The notes under the pieces are model-generated. The model did not search any database and was not told the origin of the DNA. It saw only the letters and a list, made by a program, of their open reading frames with translations. A stretch of 64,000 bases of DNA, taken from NCBI GenBank assembly GCA_964638005.1, contig CAZWXS010000007.1, forward strand, positions 1-64,000. The letters are read 5' to 3'. Source of the stretch: JAAYYM01 sp964638005 (GTDB lineage: Bacteria > Bacillota > Clostridia > Lachnospirales > Lachnospiraceae). How positions within the stretch are numbered: position 1 is the first letter of the stretch; every line of letters begins with the position of its first letter. Position numbers and translations under genes: made by a program. Positions 24,015 through 32,992 of this stretch are shown in pieces.

Positions 24015-25190
24015 TCATCCCTTGAACCAGTGATTCTTTAGAATACCGGCCTTACTGCACGGTCCCTCTTTAATATCTGTATCTTCTCCCAAATCAAGGC
24101 AATTTGCCAGATGCAGTACACTCTCCGCCGCAACACGCGGATTCCACCATTGATGCATCTGCTCATATGCCGCACGTCCATATGTTTCCTGCAATGACCT
24201 ATCCTTCAACAGCATCTCCAGATTCTGTGTCAGGCTTTTCACACTTCCGCTCCTAAAGACAAGTCCTGTCTCCTGATGCTTGACGAGCCACGGCGTTGCA
24301 CCGCATGCATGGCTTGCCACAACTGCACAGCCGGCATTCAATGCCTCATATATCACAGACCCCCAACCTTCCCAAAAGTTGCTGGTCATAACATAGACAT
24401 TTGCCAGCGCCATTTTCTCACGCGCTTCCATCGGTGACAGGAAATCTATAAATGTCGTAATGTCATCAAGGCCATATTGCTTTGCCATGGCTCGAATCCC
24501 TTCGCGTTCCTCTCCCTCTCCGATCATGGTAAGCGTAAAACGATAGCCACGTTCTCGCAGGTGCCTCGCAGCCTCTATGACCAGATCAGGACGTTTCAGC
24601 CTCAACATCCGACCTGCCCAGAGGATTTCTGTCACATCTCCCTGCGGCTTGCCCTTCATCAATGCATCCTCATCATATTCCAAATGCTGTGGGAAATATC
24701 CGAATTTGTAGCATTTATTAAGATAGCAGCCCATCTTGCGATAATCATATGCTGTATATGCACTGGCTGCCAAAATGTATAACTTTTTTTTACGATTCTT
24801 GATATGAAGCTTGTAATATTTCTTCGTCAGCCGTGGGATAAAAAACTTGATAAAACCTTCTTTCAGAGGTCGTTCCGAATAACGAAAGGTCAATCGATCT
24901 GCTGCAAATCGTCTTTCAACAAATTCTTCCGGTGCCGTCCCCATAACAACGATATCACTGTCATATCCAAGCTTCATTGCATGTTCATGATTGTCCTGAC
25001 TCACATGTGTCTTAAGCACATATCCGGGGACTTCTTCATTCCCCCAGCCCATCCCGGCCCGAAATGATTCTATCGGCATTGTCTCTACGAAGGTAAAGCC
25101 ATCACCCAGCAAACGAAACCACTCATCACATAATGCCTTCTGGTGATGGTTAAAATAATTTGAAAAAAAGGTGAGTGTCTTAATCTGCAT
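24015..25190 (-). CDS. GT4 glycosyltransferase
   Basis: A 391-residue family-4 enzyme. Key segments are SNYFNHHQKALCDEWFRLLG near the N-terminus, WAGRMLRLKRPDLVIEAA, MIGEGEEREGI, and the donor site NFWEGWGSVIYEALNAGCAVVAS with HACGATPWLV. A very basic stretch, RKKK near residue 133, may bind the membrane surface. The C-terminal ~20 residues are polar and variable. The start ATG is unambiguous, with GGAAGC just before it. It is placed after the small GT2 at 25247 with a 56-base gap. No donor can be named from sequence. Confidence 0.88.
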   Translation of the reverse strand: MQIKTLTFFSNYFNHHQKALCDEWFRLLGDGFTFVETMPIESFRAGMGWGNEEVPGYVLKTHVSQDNHEHAMKLGYDSDIVVMGTAPEEFVERRFAADRLTFRYSERPLKEGFIKFFIPRLTKKYYKLHIKNRKKKLYILAASAYTAYDYRKMGCYLNKCYKFGYFPQHLEYDEDALMKGKPQGDVTEILWAGRMLRLKRPDLVIEAARHLRERGYRFTLTMIGEGEEREGIRAMAKQYGLDDITTFIDFLSPMEAREKMALANVYVMTSNFWEGWGSVIYEALNAGCAVVASHACGATPWLVKHQETGLVFRSGSVKSLTQNLEMLLKDRSLQETYGRAAYEQMHQWWNPRVAAESVLHLANCLDLGEDTDIKEGPCSKAGILKNHWFKG

Positions 25191-25246
25191 GCTTCCATAA
25201 TCCCTTCAGTACATCAAATGTTTTGTAACTATATCGTAATACAGTA

Positions 25247-26002
25247 TTATCTCGCCACAAGCTTTACCGCTTCCATAGCAATACACTCAACTATATAAAA
25301 ACGAGAATAGCCATTGTTTCGGTATATCCCATACTTTATCCGGATACGCTCCATCGCCTTTCGAATACTCTTTTCGTGGCTCGTCCCATTCATACGAAAG
25401 TTGGCCAACACCTCATTTACGACTTCAATATGTGCCCCACTCTTCTTAAGGCGCAGAATCAAGTCATAATCATCATGAATCGTATCGCATCTATATTCAT
25501 ATTGGTCATACATGTGCTTCGTAATAAAGGTAGTCGGATGATTCCAGTCTCTTGAAGTTGCATACTTTCTGTTTCTTGCACGCTTGACAAACGTCCTGCC
25601 GGTCGGAAAATGCATCCTAAGGTCTGCAAAAAACAAATCATAGCCCTGTTCTTCATAACATCTGACCGCACACTCCAAAGCATTAGGCTCATACCAGTCA
25701 TCACTGTTGATCATGCCGATCAGCTCGCCCGAAGCAAGACGGATCCCCTTATTCATCGCATCGTATATCCCGTTATCCTTTTCCGAAATAACGCTGTATT
25801 TGACTCCTTTTTTGTCGAATCTAGCTTGATATTCCTGTATAACCTCAAGTGTACTGTCCTCAGACTGTCCGTCTACAATGATATATTCCACAGGCGCATA
25901 ACTTTGATTCAAAACCGATTCAATTGTATCGCGGATCGTAGCCGCACTATTATAAGTCACGGTAATGATACTGACCGTTGTATTCATGGTGTTCATCCTC
26001 AT
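25247..26002 (-). CDS. GT2 glycosyltransferase (WcaA-like)
   Basis: A 251-residue GT-A-fold family-2 enzyme. It shows TVSIITVTYNSAATIRDTIESV, YIIVDGQSEDST, the NKGIRLASGELIGMINSDDWY stretch with the donor-metal DD, and an HDDYDLILRL segment. The start is uncertain: ATG codons at 26002, 25996 and 25987 are in frame, and the first overlaps the stop of the preceding sugar transferase (TGATG). No clear ribosome site is present, which suits translational coupling. It follows directly after an initiating transferase, so it may add the second sugar of that repeat unit. Confidence 0.86.
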   Translation of the reverse strand: MRMNTMNTTVSIITVTYNSAATIRDTIESVLNQSYAPVEYIIVDGQSEDSTLEVIQEYQARFDKKGVKYSVISEKDNGIYDAMNKGIRLASGELIGMINSDDWYEPNALECAVRCYEEQGYDLFFADLRMHFPTGRTFVKRARNRKYATSRDWNHPTTFITKHMYDQYEYRCDTIHDDYDLILRLKKSGAHIEVVNEVLANFRMNGTSHEKSIRKAMERIRIKYGIYRNNGYSRFYIVECIAMEAVKLVAR

Positions 26003-27423
26003 CACTCATTCTTTGCCTGACCATCATTTGACTCTTCTGCCTGCTCCGGGTGCTCCTCCTGCAATCCTTCCGAAAATGCCGCAGTGGAATCTTCTGCATT
26101 GAACAATACCAGAACTGTCTGAAACAATAATTGTATGTCCTTAAGGATGCTGTAATTTTCAATATACATCAAATCCAACATCAGCTTATCTCTTGAAGAT
26201 GTATTATATTTACCGATAATCTGTGCGTTTCCGGTCAGCCCCGCCTTCATGCGCAGACGATATCGGAACTCCGGCATCTCTTTTGTATAATCCTCTACAT
26301 TCTCAAGCATCTCCGGACGTGGTCCGACGAGGCTCATATCACCTTTCAAAATATTATAGAACTGAGGCAGCTCATCAATTCTGTATTTGCGCAGAAACTT
26401 TCCGACAGATGTCACTCTGTCATCATCATCTGTGACAGAATAGTTCTCGACATGCTCCTTCATGGTACGAAACTTATAGATCAAAAAGACCTTACCGTTC
26501 ACAGTTGCTCTTTTCTGTTTAAAGAGTACACTTCCACCATCATTTTTCTTGATACAGACAGCACTGATCAACAGAATCGGACTTGTAATCAGCAATGCGA
26601 TTGCAGAAATAAAAATGTCCATAAGTCTCTTGATGATGCGCTGTTCATAGGTAATCGTATGAAATTGAGAAGAAAAGAACGACATATCGTCTATGACAAC
26701 CTGCTTGGAATTACGCTCCAATATATCTGCAATATGCGGATTGAAGTATATATTCTTGAGATTCTGGTAACAGAAATCAACAATCCTTGTTCTGGAATCC
26801 ACCGGCACATCATAGAGAAACACTGTGTTGACCTCCAGCATCCTGTTCTCCAGATGAACCTCCCTATAATCAATGATTTCTGTCACACAATATCGTTTTT
26901 GAAAATCCGCAAGTGCTCCTGCTACACGCTTCGCCTCTTGTATGTCTGAGGTTATGATGAGACATGTCTCTGCCTCTTTAATCCAAAAGTAAAACGAATT
27001 CCCCGCATACGTCATCAAGATATAGATTATAATCTGTACAATCATTACAAGAAATAGAATGCCTAGATTCTCAATTTTAAAGGTTCTGTTGTTGGCATCA
27101 TTGGTTTTCATGATAATCAACTGAAAATATGTAATCAGGTCTGTAATGATTCCCGCCAGAGATAAAGAGAATATGATCTGCTTTGACTTACGGATGCCCA
27201 CATCGTATTTCCCATAGATACCTGTCAGCAAAAACAGGATAATCACATAGGTGGAGAGCGTAATCGCTGCCGTTCTTGAAAGTGTAATGATCTCTCTGTT
27301 GTCAATCGCAAACAACAGAAAGAACGCTGCAAGTGCTGCAACGTACATGACAAATTCAAACAAGAGTATGATACTCTTTTCAAATCTGACGCATATCTCT
27401 TTCCATGTGTATTTCTTCTTCAT
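26002..27423 (-). CDS. initiating sugar-phosphate transferase, long WcaJ/CpsE type
   Basis: A 473-residue polyprenyl-phosphate hexose-1-phosphate transferase that starts a repeat unit on undecaprenyl phosphate. Four N-terminal membrane helices and a CoA-binding-like middle domain (about 120-240) precede the conserved catalytic region. That region has RLMDIFISAIALLITSPILL, KFRTM, RKYRIDELPQFYNILKGDMS, VGPRPE, KAGLTGNAQI and the final LMYIENYSILKDIQLL. The tail is acidic. ATG 27421-27423 follows GAGGA at seven bases; the frame is open 29 codons further up, inside the previous gene. It is one of three initiating transferases here and closely resembles the one at 55897-57273. Confidence 0.93.
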   Translation of the reverse strand: MKKKYTWKEICVRFEKSIILLFEFVMYVAALAAFFLLFAIDNREIITLSRTAAITLSTYVIILFLLTGIYGKYDVGIRKSKQIIFSLSLAGIITDLITYFQLIIMKTNDANNRTFKIENLGILFLVMIVQIIIYILMTYAGNSFYFWIKEAETCLIITSDIQEAKRVAGALADFQKRYCVTEIIDYREVHLENRMLEVNTVFLYDVPVDSRTRIVDFCYQNLKNIYFNPHIADILERNSKQVVIDDMSFFSSQFHTITYEQRIIKRLMDIFISAIALLITSPILLISAVCIKKNDGGSVLFKQKRATVNGKVFLIYKFRTMKEHVENYSVTDDDDRVTSVGKFLRKYRIDELPQFYNILKGDMSLVGPRPEMLENVEDYTKEMPEFRYRLRMKAGLTGNAQIIGKYNTSSRDKLMLDLMYIENYSILKDIQLLFQTVLVLFNAEDSTAAFSEGLQEEHPEQAEESNDGQAKNE

Positions 27424-27433
27424 ATCTGAATCC

Positions 27434-28750
27434 TCAAAAAGCATCGTACACTTCTGAAATATATTCTGTATAACGTCTCTCTTTGCTGTATAGCATTGCA
27501 CGATTGACACATTGTTCTCTCGTGAAGTTCACTCCACGTTGTGCAATGATCCTCTCAATCGCCGCCAAAACTCCCTGGATGCTGTTACGATCCACAGCGA
27601 TTCCACATGTCTCGTCCAAACTCTCCGGACTGCCTCCTGCCTTAAATGTAACCACAGGCGTACCACAGGCAAGTGCTTCGATGTTCGTAGTCGGAAAGGT
27701 ATCTTCAAGTGTCAAGTTCACATATACATCTGCCATGGAATACAGAGCCGCCAGCTCTTCAATGCTGTCTGTCTTTGATAATCCGATGATAGACTCCGGC
27801 AATTGCGATAACTGCTCATCATTCAATCCCAACAGAATAATTGCATACCTGTCACTCAGTGACTTGGCAAGTGCTTCAAACTGTGCAAGACCCTTACGCT
27901 CTCTCCATGGATTGGCTACTCCGAGCAATATGAACTTACCGCGCAGATTCAACTGATTCTTGAGCTGGAAGATAATGTTCTCATCCTTCCGTTCCTCCTG
28001 CATCGGATGGAACCGTTCCAATTCAATACCCGTCGGAATCACCACTGTATGATATTTCCCCAGAAAAGACTGCTGTACTCTCGCCTCCAACCAATGTGAA
28101 GGAGTTACGATCGTCATATCATCAAATCCGGTAAACAATTCCTTCTTTTGTATATAGTTCTTCTTGGAACTGTCTTTGAACCATGACCTTGGATACTCTG
28201 CAAGCTGTTCACAGCCGTCGCACTCTGACATCCACTTGTTGCAGCCGATATATTCAAAGTGTGTGCAATGTCCCGTAAAGCTCCAACAGTCATGCAGTGT
28301 CCAAATAATCCTGCGACCGGAGCCCTTCAAGTATTCAAACAATAGTTTTATATTCAAATAGTATCCGTGAACATTGTGCAGATGCACGATATCCGGATTA
28401 TAGTCTTCGATTACCTTAATGAATTCTCGCGTTGCACGTGCCGAAAAGAAGCCCTGACGATCTGTCAGCCTGCTCATAGCTCCATGAAAATAAACCTCTT
28501 GATCATTTCCGATGCGGTATGCACGATATCCTTCCGGCACCGTCCCTCTGCCATAAGCAAGCATACAGGTATACCCGTGTTCTTCAAGCACATCGTACAG
28601 TCCCGTCATAATACGGCCTACGCTTCCCGTGCCGCAGACAGTATTGATCAGAAGAACTTTTCTGTTCTCCATGACATTCAGCTCACCCAGCTTTTCCTGC
28701 GTAATCACATCTACCTGTTCAATTGAATCATCTATCTCAAATCTATCCAT
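27434..28750 (-). CDS. GT4 glycosyltransferase with paired-cysteine motif
   Basis: A 438-residue family-4 enzyme. After a short acidic N-terminal extension comes MENRKVLLINTVCGTGSVGR, then PDIVHLHNVHGYYLN, WTLHDCWSFTGHC and the cysteine-rich GCNKWMSECDGC. The C-terminal half has GVANPWRERKGL and EDTFPTTNIEALACGTPVV. The motif set is seen in WcaC/colanic-acid-type transferases. ATG at 28748-28750 is supported by GGGAG five bases upstream. The internal ATG at 28672 would give the more usual family N-terminus but lacks a ribosome site. It sits just upstream of the initiating transferase. Confidence 0.86.
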   Translation of the reverse strand: MDRFEIDDSIEQVDVITQEKLGELNVMENRKVLLINTVCGTGSVGRIMTGLYDVLEEHGYTCMLAYGRGTVPEGYRAYRIGNDQEVYFHGAMSRLTDRQGFFSARATREFIKVIEDYNPDIVHLHNVHGYYLNIKLLFEYLKGSGRRIIWTLHDCWSFTGHCTHFEYIGCNKWMSECDGCEQLAEYPRSWFKDSSKKNYIQKKELFTGFDDMTIVTPSHWLEARVQQSFLGKYHTVVIPTGIELERFHPMQEERKDENIIFQLKNQLNLRGKFILLGVANPWRERKGLAQFEALAKSLSDRYAIILLGLNDEQLSQLPESIIGLSKTDSIEELAALYSMADVYVNLTLEDTFPTTNIEALACGTPVVTFKAGGSPESLDETCGIAVDRNSIQGVLAAIERIIAQRGVNFTREQCVNRAMLYSKERRYTEYISEVYDAF

Positions 28751-28768
28751 ATATACTCCCAAAAGTGG

Positions 28769-30415
28769 CTAATTATTGTCCTCTGTCTCACCCAAGATCA
28801 GTCTGATGACCCTCTGCTGTCCTTTATGAAACTCTCTCGCCAACTGCAGATTCCGCATTTCCTTACGAACCTTCGGTGTATCGATCAACCATCTGACCGT
28901 CTGTACAATTGTCGTTTCATCCTGTTCACTTCCGATACCCAGATTGATGAAACCATTCTGAATCCCTGCAAATACATGCTCAGCTTCGCGCTCGTTCTGT
29001 GCCAGAACAATTGCCGGAACACCCATACTGGCAAGCTCATAAACCGTTCTTCCCTGTGATGTAATCGCCAGATCCATCTTGTTCATATAAGCACTTACAC
29101 GCTTCACATCCGTATGTACATAGATGTTATGCGCCTCATCATTTATCATCTTATCCTTATTTCCATAGGCAAATCCAATCAGGAAATGGAAGTTCACATG
29201 CGGATACTTGCCATGCAGCGTCTTGCAAATCTCGTAGAGACGACCCGTAAGATCCGAAGGATCCTCTCCACCGAAGATTACCATGACATTCTCAACTTCC
29301 TCCGAGAAATCCTTAGGTGTCTCCTCTAAAAACTCATCTCTGATACAGAAGTATTTTGAACCATAATATTCATTATGCAGCTTTTCTCCTTTTTCATACA
29401 ATGCATTGATTACTGCATCCGCATATTTGGCTCCTGCACCTATGTCTTCAAAATTTACGACACGATCCGCATATTGAATGACCATTTTCATATATGCTTC
29501 CGTCGTATTCAATATATCATTTACCAAAATGTCCGGCTTATATTCAGCTAACACCTGCTCAAATTCTGTATCATTCTCTATAACCTTGACCGGAAAGAAG
29601 GATTCTTTCAGTTTCTTGATTCCCATTTCTGAGTCCTTATCAATGACAAACAGGAACTGATGTCCCGTCAACTTATATGCAAACGTCAGACAACGGTAGA
29701 TATGTCCCATTCCAAGCTGTGGCTTGCCTACAGTACGGAAGATGATCTTCTTGCGCTTCATGATACTCTCTGCCACGATCCAGTCTGCCTCTGTATCAAT
29801 GTCCACAGCCTCATCTGCCGATATTTCAAAGATATTGATCTTCTGCCCGATTCTGCCTGCCTCCGATACACACGCCCTGCGTGTAATCAAAAAGCCACCT
29901 GTCTCCACATAGTTCTTTGGAAGCTCCTGTGAATTTAGCCGCTTCTCATAATTCTTGACAATCTGCCCTTCTTCCTCGCGCCATGACAGATGCGGATTGT
30001 TCATTGCAGAAATGATGGTATCATACTCGGAATTCTCAAAGAATTCTATCGCTCTTTTCAATGTCTGAGCCTGCAATGTCGGAGAGGTTGCCTGCATTGT
30101 GATGACTGTATCATATTTCACCTTATGCTCCTTCTCCATTTCGAGAAGTGCATGATTGATAACCGGATCTAATGTGACTCTGTCGGTTGCCAGCTCCTTG
30201 GGACGATTGATTACGGTAACGCCCAGTTTGCCGACAATTCCGCCAAGCTCCTCGTCATCGGTGGACACCGCGATATCTACATCTATATATTCTCTGAGAT
30301 TTTTGGCATTCTGTAATGCATAATAAATAAGCGGCCTGCCGCACATCAGTCTGACATTCTTTCGCGGTATTCTCTTTGAACCGCCGCGAGCGGGAATTAC
30401 AATCAATGTTTTCAT
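28769..30415 (-). CDS. fused CMP-acylneuraminate synthetase (NeuA) and SpsG/PseG-like hydrolase
   Basis: A 548-residue bifunctional protein. Residues 1 to ~235 are a NeuA-type cytidylyltransferase: IPARGGSKRIPRKN binds CTP, followed by STDDEEL, MQATSPT and AVDIDTEADW. From about residue 240, FRTVGKPQLGMGHIYRCLTF begins a PseG/SpsG-type GT-B domain, with the GHxxRC His used by PseG for UDP-sugar hydrolysis; IFGGEDPSDLT and AITSQGRTVYELA are further typical motifs. PseG cuts UDP from 2,4-diacetamido hexoses; NeuA adds CMP to the finished nonulosonic acid. ATG 30413-30415 follows GAGGA at about six bases. Together with NeuB it implies a CMP-nonulosonate pathway, but the steps between are not in the window. 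Confidence 0.92.
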   Translation of the reverse strand: MKTLIVIPARGGSKRIPRKNVRLMCGRPLIYYALQNAKNLREYIDVDIAVSTDDEELGGIVGKLGVTVINRPKELATDRVTLDPVINHALLEMEKEHKVKYDTVITMQATSPTLQAQTLKRAIEFFENSEYDTIISAMNNPHLSWREEEGQIVKNYEKRLNSQELPKNYVETGGFLITRRACVSEAGRIGQKINIFEISADEAVDIDTEADWIVAESIMKRKKIIFRTVGKPQLGMGHIYRCLTFAYKLTGHQFLFVIDKDSEMGIKKLKESFFPVKVIENDTEFEQVLAEYKPDILVNDILNTTEAYMKMVIQYADRVVNFEDIGAGAKYADAVINALYEKGEKLHNEYYGSKYFCIRDEFLEETPKDFSEEVENVMVIFGGEDPSDLTGRLYEICKTLHGKYPHVNFHFLIGFAYGNKDKMINDEAHNIYVHTDVKRVSAYMNKMDLAITSQGRTVYELASMGVPAIVLAQNEREAEHVFAGIQNGFINLGIGSEQDETTIVQTVRWLIDTPKVRKEMRNLQLAREFHKGQQRVIRLILGETEDNN

Positions 30416-30431
30416 TACTTTTCCTCTTTGA

Positions 30432-31868
30432 TCAGTCACGGGTCTTCCCGAATCTGTTCTTAACAATATTTACTCCGTACATTATATCACGTCTTTTGAT
30501 AATTGCAAAAATTCCGAGAATCACAGTTGCAAAAGCGTACCGCGGCAGAATGGTATCATAAAGCATTGTCAAGGCAAGTCCGATAACAAGTGCAAGCGCC
30601 ATCATAAAAAACATGAATATATTGGCATATACCTTTTCCTTTAAAACAAACCTCGTTGCTATATAATGGAACAGCATCAGAAACAAGTAACATATCAGTG
30701 TAGTGTATGCCGCCGCAATATATCCAAAACGTGATATCGCCACATAATTCAGTACTACATTCAAGACTGCCGCCATAATGGAGCTTGCTGCAATCAACGG
30801 TGTCTTTTTATAAAACAGCTCTATATTGACATAATTTGTGTAATAATACTGTGCCAATGTACCAAGCGCTACCGGCGGAATCACCATCTTTGCGACCCAA
30901 TAATCCTCTGAACCCAATATCATCACGATCTCCGGCGCTACCATGATAAACCCTACTGTCAAAAAAACTCCCAAAACGAGCAGTTTTTTATTTGCAACGC
31001 GGATTTGATCCCGATTGCCTGCATCCAACTGCTCATAAAGCCACGGAAGCCATGCCTGTCCGATTGCGTTGGTAAACATAGAAAGCATTGTCGCGATACC
31101 ATACCCCCACGAATACCATCCTGCTTCCTGATCAGAACATAACTCTCTGATCATAATCGTATCAATATGTGCAAGCAGTATCAGAGAAAGAGCATGTGGT
31201 ATCATCGGAAGACCTATTTTCAATGCATAAATCCAATATTCCTTATTAAAGAAGGTCTTTCCTTGTTTCAGTATTTTATAGTAAAAATAGATACCGACCA
31301 AAAAAGTCATGCTCAAAGCACCCAGTATCTTGCCCACATAACGCGCATTGTTAAAAACCAACATCAGAAGAATCGACATAACGACCGTTCCGATACATAT
31401 AACCGCAGAGGTTATGATACTCTTCTTGTATGCGTATTCGTATTTGTATTTTTGAAGCATATACTCAACAGATGGCGATATGATCAAGTATACAAACAAT
31501 ACAATAATCAGCGGCACTTCATATTTCATCAGTGCAGATAACTGTTCCCTAAAAATAGCCGCTACAATCAGCATACAAAAAGCAAAGCTGCTGGAAAGCG
31601 CCTGCAGTGATGACATGAACTCATCAAATCTATCCTTAAAATCTATCTTTGCACGCCCAATGCTGTATACGATACACAGACATGTAAATACATTGAATAT
31701 CTCTATCCAAACATTAAACGTATTGGCAATTCCGTAGTCGCCCTCCGACAGCATCCTCGTATAGATTGGGGATGTGATGATTCCGACCGCCCGAATCGCA
31801 ACACTGGAAATAGTATACCAAAAACCGGCCTTTACGGCGGTCTTCCCTATCGATTCTGTTCCCGACAT
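30432..31868 (-). CDS. wzx: Wzx-type flippase
   Basis: A 478-residue MOP-superfamily flippase with fourteen predicted helices. The start KTAVKAGFWYTISSVAIRAVGIITSPIYTRML and SEGDYGIANTFNVWIEIFN are typical of polysaccharide flippases. It exports undecaprenyl-PP-linked repeat units. The ATG overlaps the TAA of neuB by one base (TAATG), indicating coupling. It lies between neuB and the neuA-spsG fusion, so it may carry the nonulosonate-containing repeat. It is the second of three flippases. Confidence 0.9.
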   Translation of the reverse strand: MSGTESIGKTAVKAGFWYTISSVAIRAVGIITSPIYTRMLSEGDYGIANTFNVWIEIFNVFTCLCIVYSIGRAKIDFKDRFDEFMSSLQALSSSFAFCMLIVAAIFREQLSALMKYEVPLIIVLFVYLIISPSVEYMLQKYKYEYAYKKSIITSAVICIGTVVMSILLMLVFNNARYVGKILGALSMTFLVGIYFYYKILKQGKTFFNKEYWIYALKIGLPMIPHALSLILLAHIDTIMIRELCSDQEAGWYSWGYGIATMLSMFTNAIGQAWLPWLYEQLDAGNRDQIRVANKKLLVLGVFLTVGFIMVAPEIVMILGSEDYWVAKMVIPPVALGTLAQYYYTNYVNIELFYKKTPLIAASSIMAAVLNVVLNYVAISRFGYIAAAYTTLICYLFLMLFHYIATRFVLKEKVYANIFMFFMMALALVIGLALTMLYDTILPRYAFATVILGIFAIIKRRDIMYGVNIVKNRFGKTRD

Positions 31869-32974
31869 TATTTTATCATCCCATCATGTTCGCAGTTTGC
31901 CTTGCTTGCTATGAATTCATCTGTGAGGATTGTATCTTCCTCGATCGTCGTTGTCGCTATCATGCCAATAATCTCAGACACTCTCACAGGTGAGATTCCC
32001 GTTCCCGGACGCTTATAGGTCAGCATCTCTTCCGTAATTACAGTACCCGCAGGTATCCTGACCGCAGATACAATAGAGCGTCTTGCATTCTGCCTGGCGA
32101 TCTTCTCCGTTTCCAGACACTTGATTTCTCCGCTGCCGCGAATCAGATTCAAATATTCGATACCTGCAAGAATGCGTCTTGCATCCTCCGGATCCATTCC
32201 GTGATAATGATCATTGCCCGTAAGTGTCTTATCAAGCGTATAATGCTTCTCCACGCACAGCGCACCCAGATTATAAGCTGTCTTGATGACCTCACAATCT
32301 TCAGTCGGCTTCGTGTGATCCGAGTAGCCAATCACTAAATCCGGAAATTGCTTTGCCAATGAGGCAATCTTATTCAGATTCGCATCTGCAAGCGGTGTCG
32401 GATATTCCAATACACAATGCATCAATATGATCATCTGATCATTGTACTTACGAATTGCATCAAGTGCCGCTTCGATTTCGAATAGTTCCGATGCTCCGAC
32501 AGAAACCATCATCGGCTTATTTTTCTTCGCCTGATGCTCTATAAAAGGCAAATTTGAAAGATCGGAGGAGGAAATCTTGTACACCTCCATCAGCTCATCC
32601 AGATAATCTGCTGATTCATAGTCAAATGCAGTAGAGAAAAATTCTATACCCAGGGAATCTGCATATTCCTTCAATTCCTTATATTCAGGATATCCAAAGG
32701 CATCAAACTTCTTGAAGAGTTCGTATTGAGAAGTTGTCGGTTCTTCCGTTGTATCCCAATAGGACGGAGAAGCCTTGGCTGCAAGTGTTTCGGCCTTATA
32801 GGTCTGAAATTTCACTGCATGAATCCCTGCGTCTGCGGCCCTCTTCACCATGAGCTTGGCCGCCTCCATAGAAGTGATTCCCTCTTTTGCCGCTATATCA
32901 TAGTAATTTACCCCTATTTCCGCAATCAATACAAATTGTCCCTGTTCCAGTCTCTTACAGATTGTACTTCCCAT
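31868..32974 (-). CDS. neuB: NeuB-family nonulosonic acid synthase
   Basis: A 368-residue enzyme that condenses phosphoenolpyruvate with a hexosamine to form a nine-carbon sugar acid. The TIM-barrel part has AEIGVNY, AVKFQTYKAETLA, KISSSDLSNLPFI, VSVGAS, GYSDHT and CVEKHYTLDK. The C-terminal antifreeze/SAF domain (about 300-365) includes RSIVSAVRIPAGTVI and KRPGTGISP. ATG 32972-32974 follows AAGGAG at seven bases; a TTG two codons upstream is less likely. Whether the product is neuraminic, legionaminic or another acid cannot be read directly. No NeuC-, LegI-pathway- or PseB/C/H-type partner is next to it. Confidence 0.93.
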   Translation of the reverse strand: MGSTICKRLEQGQFVLIAEIGVNYYDIAAKEGITSMEAAKLMVKRAADAGIHAVKFQTYKAETLAAKASPSYWDTTEEPTTSQYELFKKFDAFGYPEYKELKEYADSLGIEFFSTAFDYESADYLDELMEVYKISSSDLSNLPFIEHQAKKNKPMMVSVGASELFEIEAALDAIRKYNDQMIILMHCVLEYPTPLADANLNKIASLAKQFPDLVIGYSDHTKPTEDCEVIKTAYNLGALCVEKHYTLDKTLTGNDHYHGMDPEDARRILAGIEYLNLIRGSGEIKCLETEKIARQNARRSIVSAVRIPAGTVITEEMLTYKRPGTGISPVRVSEIIGMIATTTIEEDTILTDEFIASKANCEHDGMIK

Positions 32975-32992
32975 AATCAATCTCCTTGCCCT